Assembly: GCA_030653975.1 (NCBI GenBank)
Contig: JAURYH010000026.1
Span: forward strand, 1-47,199
DNA length: 47,199 bases
Origin: Hydrogenophaga sp.
Lineage (GTDB): Bacteria > Pseudomonadota > Gammaproteobacteria > Burkholderiales > Burkholderiaceae_C
Direction: 5' to 3'
Shown here: piece by piece, positions 42,374 through 47,199 of the stretch
Numbering within the stretch: position 1 is the stretch's first letter
How the letters are laid out: the number at the start of each line of letters is the position of its first letter
Position numbers and translations under genes: made by a program
Notes under the pieces: model-generated
The model's database searches: none
Told to the model about the DNA's origin: nothing
The model's input: the letters and a program-made list of their open reading frames with translations, nothing else

Positions 42374-43951
42374 ATGACCCCCATCCTCTGGAGCATCGCC
42401 GGCACCGACAGCGGTGGCGGCGCCGGCCTGGCGGCCGACCAGCGCGCGGCCGATGCCTTCGGCGTGCACCTGTGCCCGGTGGTGTCGGCCATCACCGCAC
42501 AGAACACCGTGGCCGTGACGCAGGTGCAGGCCGTGGCGCCCGAGCTGCTGGACGCGCAGCTTGAAGCCCTGGCCGCCGACCTGCCGCCGCGCGTGATCAA
42601 GACCGGCTTGCTCGGCAGCGCTGCCAATGCGCGCGTCGTCGCCCGCTGGGTGGACCGCCTGCGCGAGCGCGGACCGGTGCAGCTGGTGATCGACCCGGTG
42701 CTGCGCGCCAGCACCGGCGCGGCGTTCGCCAGCGATGAACTGCTGCAGGTCTACCGCGACGAACTGCTGCCGCGCGCCAGCGTGATCACGCCCAACCAGC
42801 ACGAAGCCGCTGCCCTGCTCGGCGCCGATACGGCGAACAACGTGCCCGGGCTCGCGTGGGCCCTGCAGCGGCTGGGCGCGCAGGCGGTGGTGGTGACCGG
42901 CGGTGACGCCGGCACGCCCGGCCTCTCACTCGACTGGCTGCAGACGCCGCACGCGCGCGGCTGGCTCAGCCTGCCGCGCGTGTCCACATCGAACCACCAC
43001 GGCACCGGCTGCACGTTTGCCACATCGCTGGCCGCCGCGCTGGCGCTGGGCTTCGTCGCGGCCGACGCCGCCGTGCTCGCCAAGATGGCCACCACCCACG
43101 CGCTGCGCCACGCGCGCGCCGTGGGCCAGGGTGCGGGTCCGGTGATCGCGCGGCCCGGCTTCGGCAACGACCCCACGCTGCTTCCGCGTCTGAGCCTGGA
43201 CGACAGCACGCCCGCCAGCTGGCCCGAGCGCCTGCGTGGGCGCGAGCCCGGCGTCTACGCCATCGTGGACAGCGCCGAACGCGTGGAAGCCGTGTTGCGC
43301 GCGCAACCCACCGTATCCACCATCCAGCTGCGCATGAAGCGCCCGGCCGGTGTGGCCGATGCGACGTGGGCAGCGCTGCTGGGCGAAGCCATCCAGCGCA
43401 GTCAGCGCGCGGCCCATGCGGCGAGCGCCACGCTGGTCATCAACGACCACTGGCAACTCGCCCTGCAAGCCGGCGCCCGCGCGCTGCACCTGGGGCAGGA
43501 AGACCTGCTCGCCCTCACGCCGGAAGACCGCACGCAACTTCAGGCAGCGCGCGCTCAGGGCGTGATGCTCGGCCTGAGTTCACACAGCCTGTGGGAGATC
43601 TGCCGCGCCGCCGCCCTGATGCCCGACCTGATCGCCTGCGGTCCGGTGTGGCCCACCACCACCAAGGACATGCCCTGGCTGCCCCAAGGCCGGGACAACC
43701 TGGCCTGGTGGGCCCACATGGCGCCCGCGCCGGTGGTGGGCATCGGCGGCATCCTCGAACCCGAGCAGCTGCAGGCCGTGGCCGCGGCGGGTGCGGCGGG
43801 TGGTTGCGTGGTGCGCGGGCTGGGCGATGAGCCCGCTCTAACCCTCCCGGCCTGGCTCAGCGCCTGGCAAGCGGGCCTGGCCCGGCAAGACCGGACAGCG
43901 ATCCCGGCCCTGCCCCACGCCACGCTGCCAGCCGACGGCGCCACCCGGTAG
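42374..43951 (+). CDS. thiDE: Bifunctional HMP-P kinase / thiamine phosphate synthase (ThiD-ThiE)
   Basis: Fusion of two thiamine enzymes (525 residues). Residues about 1-270 are ThiD (hydroxymethylpyrimidine/phosphomethylpyrimidine kinase): SIAGTDSGGGAGLAADQRAA, VVSAITAQNTVAV, IKTGLLGSA, IDPVLRASTG, ITPNQHEAAALLG, and the anion-hole motif HHGTGCTFATSLAAALALG with its catalytic cysteine (about 215). Residues about 290-510 are ThiE: GVYAIVDSAERV, IQLRMKRPAG, LVINDHWQLALQAGARALHL, GLSSHSLWEICRAA, GPVWPTTTKDMPW and VVGIGGILEPEQ. ThiE joins pyrimidine and thiazole phosphates to give thiamine phosphate. ThiE-fused ThiD is known in betaproteobacteria. It ends the operon, and a promoter may lie in the repeat-bearing gap upstream. 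Confidence 0.94.
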   Translation: MTPILWSIAGTDSGGGAGLAADQRAADAFGVHLCPVVSAITAQNTVAVTQVQAVAPELLDAQLEALAADLPPRVIKTGLLGSAANARVVARWVDRLRERGPVQLVIDPVLRASTGAAFASDELLQVYRDELLPRASVITPNQHEAAALLGADTANNVPGLAWALQRLGAQAVVVTGGDAGTPGLSLDWLQTPHARGWLSLPRVSTSNHHGTGCTFATSLAAALALGFVAADAAVLAKMATTHALRHARAVGQGAGPVIARPGFGNDPTLLPRLSLDDSTPASWPERLRGREPGVYAIVDSAERVEAVLRAQPTVSTIQLRMKRPAGVADATWAALLGEAIQRSQRAAHAASATLVINDHWQLALQAGARALHLGQEDLLALTPEDRTQLQAARAQGVMLGLSSHSLWEICRAAALMPDLIACGPVWPTTTKDMPWLPQGRDNLAWWAHMAPAPVVGIGGILEPEQLQAVAAAGAAGGCVVRGLGDEPALTLPAWLSAWQAGLARQDRTAIPALPHATLPADGATR

Positions 43952-44063
43952 GCCGCAAGGGTTAACCCGCAGCTGGGGTATGGTTGAGGGGTTCGTCAAC
44001 GCCGGGCGATCGGGGCGCCTGCCGCCACGGGGCACCGGCACTTTCTTCCTCAGGAGTACTTTC

Positions 44064-45146
44064 ATGGATCGTCGTTCCCTCATCAAGAACGCTGGCATAG
44101 CAGGCGTGTTGACCACTGGCATCGCGCCCGCCGTGCATGCCCAGGCTGCCGTGCGCTGGCGCCTGGCATCGAGCTTTCCCAAGTCGTTGCCCACCATCTT
44201 TGGCTCGGCCGAGAAGTTTTCGGAAACCGTCAAGGCCCTGTCAGGCGGCAAGTTCGAGGTGTCCGTGCACGCCGCCGGTGACCTGATGCCCCCCTTCGGC
44301 GTGGTCGATGCGCTGCAGAACAGCACCGTGGAAATGGCGCAGACCGCGTCGTACTACTTCACCGGCAAGGACCCGATCTTCGCCTTCGGCTGCGCCGTGC
44401 CCTTCGGCCTGACAGCGCGCCACATGGACGCCTGGATGGAACACGGCAACGGCCGCAAGTACATGGACGAGTTTTACGCCAAGTACAACATCACCTCGAT
44501 GAGCGCGGGCAACACCGGCACCCAGATGGGCGGCTGGTACCGCAAGGAAATCAAGACCGTGGCCGACCTCAAGGGCCTGAAGATGCGCCTGGGCGGCGGG
44601 CTGTTTGGCGAGAGCATGAACAAGCTGGGCGTGGTCGCCCAGAACATGCCCGCGGGCGAGGTGTACCAGGCGCTGGAAAAGGGCACCCTGGACGCCACCG
44701 AGTTTGTCGGCCCGTTCGACGACGAGAAGCTGGGTTTCAACAAGGTGGCCCCGTTCTACTACTACCCCGGCTGGTGGGAAGGTGGCGCGGAGCTCGAGTT
44801 CTTCATCAACAAGAAAGCCTTCGACGCGCTCTCGGCCGAGAACAAGGCGATCGTGCGCGCGGCCGGTGCCGTGGCGGCGCGCGACATGACGGCCAAGTAC
44901 GACGCCCAGAACCCGGCTGCGCTCAAGCGCCTGGTGGCCAGCGGCACCCAGCTCAAGCCCTTCAGCAAGGCGGTGATGGACGCCGGTTTCAAGGCGGCCA
45001 TGGAAGTGTTCGCCGAACACGAGGCCAAGTCGCCCGAGTTCAAGAAGATCCACCAGGACATGCGCGCCTTCCAGCGCGACCAGGTGCTGTGGAGCAAGTT
45101 CTCCGAATGGCGCTACGACAGCTACATCGGCTCAGCCAAGATCTGA
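44064..45146 (+). CDS. TRAP transporter solute-binding protein (DctP family)
   Basis: Periplasmic receptor of a TRAP transporter (360 residues). It starts MDRRSLIKNAGIAGVLTTGI with a double arginine and a signal peptide ending near PAVHAQA, which looks Tat-like. DctP-family features: VRWRLASSFPKSLPTIFGSA, VVDALQNSTVEMAQTASYYF, the arginine in LKGLKMRLGGGLFGESMNKL (about 180), PAGEVYQALEKGTLDATEFV and PFYYYPGWWEGGAELEFFIN. The last pattern recalls alpha-keto acid receptors (TakP-like). No dctQ or dctM membrane genes are adjacent, so it must work with components elsewhere. A clear terminator follows. The start is chosen from CAGGAG 8 bases upstream; the longer open frame gives no signal. Confidence 0.9.
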   Translation: MDRRSLIKNAGIAGVLTTGIAPAVHAQAAVRWRLASSFPKSLPTIFGSAEKFSETVKALSGGKFEVSVHAAGDLMPPFGVVDALQNSTVEMAQTASYYFTGKDPIFAFGCAVPFGLTARHMDAWMEHGNGRKYMDEFYAKYNITSMSAGNTGTQMGGWYRKEIKTVADLKGLKMRLGGGLFGESMNKLGVVAQNMPAGEVYQALEKGTLDATEFVGPFDDEKLGFNKVAPFYYYPGWWEGGAELEFFINKKAFDALSAENKAIVRAAGAVAARDMTAKYDAQNPAALKRLVASGTQLKPFSKAVMDAGFKAAMEVFAEHEAKSPEFKKIHQDMRAFQRDQVLWSKFSEWRYDSYIGSAKI

Positions 45147-45177
45147 CGCGCTGAGTCGGCGCTTCAAGAACGAACAG

Positions 45178-45203
45178 GGCGCCCCGCGGGGCGCCTTGTT
45201 GTT
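45178..45203 (+). terminator. Rho-independent terminator of the TRAP receptor gene
   Basis: GGCGCCCCGCGGGGCGCC forms an 8-bp GC stem with a tight turn, followed by TTGTTGTTT. It lies 31 bases after the stop codon and isolates the gene from the next one. Confidence 0.8.
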
Positions 45204-45289
45204 TCCGGCGGCTGGCCGGGTGAACGGCTGCGCCAGCGTGCACACGTTTTTTGGCACACTCGGGGCCCCGACCCGTCTGCGCCGTGCCC

Positions 45290-45775
45290 ATGACCGCCCC
45301 CACCGACCACGACCTGCCCCCGCTGAACACCACGCCGCCCGGCCTCCACCGCCACTACAAAGGCGGCTGGTACGACGTTCTCGAGACAGTCCGCTGCAGC
45401 GAAACGCTGCAGGGCATGACGCTGTACCGCGCGCTCTATGGCGAAGGTCTGGCGAAGGGAGGTCTGTGGGTGCGACCGGCGGCGATGTTCAATCAATCGG
45501 GCGTGTTCGACGGCCAGGAACAACCCCGCTTCGTGCGCCACGAACCGGCCACCGTGCCGCTGGGCGACCTGCCCACGGCGCACGCGCTGGTGGCCCACCT
45601 GCGCGGCCTGGCGCAGCGCCGCGGCATCGACCTCGACACCGCCTTGCGCCCGCCACCTCCCGAGCCCACGACCTGCTGCGGGCGCGGCTGCAACGGCTGC
45701 GTGTGGGAGGGGTTCTACGAAGCGCTGCACCACTGGCGGATGGACGCGCTGGCGCTGCTGGACGCAGCCGCCTAA
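45290..45775 (+). CDS. DUF1653 and oxidoreductase-like domain fusion protein
   Basis: A 161-residue protein with two small domains. Residues about 18-95 form a DUF1653 domain: HRHYKGGWYDVLETVRCSET, MTLYRALYGEGLAKGGLWVR and PAAMFNQSGVF. Residues about 125-158 match the oxidoreductase-like N-terminal domain: TTCCGRGCNGCVWEGFYEAL, with four clustered cysteines (CCGRGCNGC) that could bind metal. Neither domain has a proven reaction. Its stop overlaps the convergent radical SAM gene by 4 bases. The start ATG at 45290 is preferred because it gives the short lead common before DUF1653; an upstream in-frame ATG lies in the terminator-proximal region. Confidence 0.8.
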   Translation: MTAPTDHDLPPLNTTPPGLHRHYKGGWYDVLETVRCSETLQGMTLYRALYGEGLAKGGLWVRPAAMFNQSGVFDGQEQPRFVRHEPATVPLGDLPTAHALVAHLRGLAQRRGIDLDTALRPPPPEPTTCCGRGCNGCVWEGFYEALHHWRMDALALLDAAA

Positions 45776-46866
45776 AACAGATCGCCCTGACCGCGGAGGG
45801 CCGCGGGCCGGAAGAGGCTCGTGTCCAGCGGCTCGCGGTCGCGGTTGAAGCCGAGCCGGTCGCAGGTCCTGGTGAAGCGCTGGCGCAGCAGGTCGGCCCA
45901 GATGCCCTGGCCCTTCATGCGGGTGGCGAAGTCGGCGTCGTAGTCCTTGCCGCCGCGCAGGTCCTGCATGCGCGCCATCACGCGCGCGGCGCGGTCCGGG
46001 TAGTGCAGCGCCAGCCACTGGCGGAACATGTCGCTCAGCTCCCAGGGCAGGCGCAGCACCTGGTAGAACGCGCGCCGCGCACCCGCCTCAAAAGCCGCTT
46101 CGAGCACACGCTCCATGTCGTCGTTGATGAACGGGATCTGCGGCGACACGCTCACGCCCGTGGGCACACCCGCCTCGGCCAGCGTGCGCAGGGTGCGCAG
46201 GCGCCGGTGCGGCGCGGCCGCGCGCGGCTCCAGGATGCGCGCGAGCTGCGCATCCAGCGTGGTGATGGTCACGTACACCGCGGCCAGGCGCTGCTGCCCC
46301 ATGGGCGCGAGCAGGTCGATGTCGCGCTCCACGCCGCTGCCCTTGGTCACCATGGCCAGCGGATGGCGCGCGTTGTGCAGCACCTCCAGCACCTGGCGCG
46401 TCAGCCGCAGATCGCGCTCGACGGGCTGGTAAGCGTCGGTCACGGTGCCAATGGCCAGCAGGTCGGGCGCGTAGGCCGGCCGCAGCAGCTCGTCGCGCAG
46501 CACGACGGCGATGTTGCGCTTGGCGATGATCCTGGTCTCGAAATCCAGCCCCGGCGAGAGGTTCAGGTAGCTGTGGGTGGGCCGGGCGTAGCAGTAAACG
46601 CAGCCGTGCTCGCAGCCGCGGTAGGGGTTGAGGCCGAGCGTGAAGCCGATATCGGGCGAGTGATTGCGGGTGATGGCGCTGCGGGCGTCTTCGAACGTGA
46701 CCTGCGTGGCCGGCGCGGCGGCTTCTTCACCCGCGACGGCCGCATCGTCCAGCGTGCCCCAGCCATCGTCGAACGCCGTCCGCGGATCGCGCTCGAAGCG
46801 GTGCGGCTGGCGGTGGGCGATGCCGCGGCCCTTGATGGCGTGCAGGGGAATGAGGATGTCGGGCAT
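45772..46866 (-). CDS. PA0069-type radical SAM protein
   Basis: Radical SAM enzyme (364 residues). The cluster-binding motif CEHGCVYCYARPTHSYL (CX3CX2C, about residue 70) is preceded by LGLNPYRG. Related features are PDLLAIGTVTDAYQPVERDL, HPLAMVTKGSGVERDIDLLA, VYVTITTLDAQLARILEPRA and TGVSVSPQIPFINDDMERVL. The pattern fits the SPL-like/PA0069 family, whose reaction is unknown. The C-terminal part (PDRAARVMARMQDLRGGKDY) is also family-typical. The start MPDILIPLHAIKGRG was chosen over longer frames because GRG with basic residues is the usual opening. It converges with the DUF1653 gene, overlapping it by 4 bases. Confidence 0.87.
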   Translation of the reverse strand: MPDILIPLHAIKGRGIAHRQPHRFERDPRTAFDDGWGTLDDAAVAGEEAAAPATQVTFEDARSAITRNHSPDIGFTLGLNPYRGCEHGCVYCYARPTHSYLNLSPGLDFETRIIAKRNIAVVLRDELLRPAYAPDLLAIGTVTDAYQPVERDLRLTRQVLEVLHNARHPLAMVTKGSGVERDIDLLAPMGQQRLAAVYVTITTLDAQLARILEPRAAAPHRRLRTLRTLAEAGVPTGVSVSPQIPFINDDMERVLEAAFEAGARRAFYQVLRLPWELSDMFRQWLALHYPDRAARVMARMQDLRGGKDYDADFATRMKGQGIWADLLRQRFTRTCDRLGFNRDREPLDTSLFRPAALRGQGDLF

Positions 46867-47053
46867 GGCGGGGGTGCTGGCAGGCAACCACTGGATGGAT
46901 ATCCAGACTTTAGCGCCAATGCCCTCAAAAGACCACCCCACCCGACCCACCGCAAACCCGGATGGAGCGCGTGGAGCCCGCAGCGGGTGCCGGGGGCCTG
47001 GCAACTCTGCAGGCCCCGGGCTGCGCGGCCGTCCACCGGTGCCGGCGGGACCC

Positions 47054-47199
47054 AGGGACTGTTCACACTATTTTTCCAAGTGCGAATGGGTTGAAAACAG
47101 CGCCAATCTAGGCGCGCGACGACGGCCAGACTGGATGTCTGGCCTAGGAGTGCAACAACGAGTGGCGCTGTTTTCGACCCATTCCCTTCGGGTTGCGGC
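47054..47199. mobile_element. Palindromic MITE-like element, second copy (cut by window edge)
   Basis: 146 bases matching 10291-10436 with six substitutions and no gaps (about 96% identity), including the inner 17-bp stem and the GGCCAGAC-TGGAT-GTCTGGCC hairpin. One change extends the stem on the left (AATGGG with CCCATT). The preceding bases are CCCA rather than CTA, so the flank differs while the element is shared, as expected for insertion. The right part lies outside the window. The 187 bases between it and the radical SAM start (46867-47053) contain no gene I can support. Confidence 0.8.

Overview
The window is about 47 kb of GC-rich DNA that reads as a chromosomal segment of a betaproteobacterium, most likely Comamonadaceae and close to Hydrogenophaga. 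This placement is inference, not a database match. It rests on the form I red-type RuBisCO gene with a divergent cbbR, the ThiD-ThiE fusion, the purine gene cluster, and the GC-rich intergenic repeats. Coding density is high, and I saw no tRNA, rRNA, CRISPR array, phage region or integrase.

Layout. Positions 1-1650 hold the 5' part of cbbL and its divergent regulator cbbR (Calvin cycle). Positions 1.7-7.1 kb carry housekeeping genes: a CNNM/CorC-like membrane protein, apaH, rhlE, a YpfJ-type metallopeptidase and dcd. Positions 7.2-10.3 kb hold a GbsR/MarR regulator and cydAB (bd-type oxidase, short Q-loop), ending in a 272-bp palindromic mobile element. Positions 10.7-27.3 kb form a purine scavenging and catabolism region: guanine deaminase, an orphan BMP-type receptor, adenine deaminase, a Rieske oxygenase, a complete BMP-type ABC importer, a LysR regulator, and divergent xdhAB. 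A small TetR cassette and a fossil of an adenine deaminase gene interrupt it. Positions 27.3-30.1 kb hold an enoyl-CoA hydratase, a class III aminotransferase and a divergent TetR regulator. Positions 30.1-37.4 kb are mixed: ketopantoate reductase, zinc alcohol dehydrogenase, a YdcH-like protein, a CodA-type amidohydrolase, a small unknown protein, an L,D-transpeptidase, and DUF302 and DUF6544-like proteins. Positions 37.5-44 kb hold a TPP riboswitch and the thiamine operon thiC-thiO-thiS-thiG-thiDE. The last part has a TRAP receptor, a DUF1653/oxidoreductase-like fusion, a PA0069-type radical SAM protein, and the start of a second copy of the mobile element, cut by the window edge.

How the genes work together. 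The purine block describes a route: ABC import of purines, adenine to hypoxanthine (adenine deaminase), guanine to xanthine (GuaD), and hypoxanthine/xanthine to urate (XdhAB). The Rieske oxygenase may be a second hypoxanthine-oxidising route. The thi operon makes the pyrimidine and thiazole halves of thiamine and couples them, under TPP riboswitch control that appears to act on translation of thiC.

The most unusual theme is repeat DNA. A palindromic element with 30-bp terminal inverted repeats supplies or abuts the cydB stop codon. Several dispersed GC-rich repeat families, normally seen between genes, lie inside coding sequence: in frame in thiO (twice internally and once as a tail) and in xdhA, and as C-terminal tails of guaD and an ABC permease.
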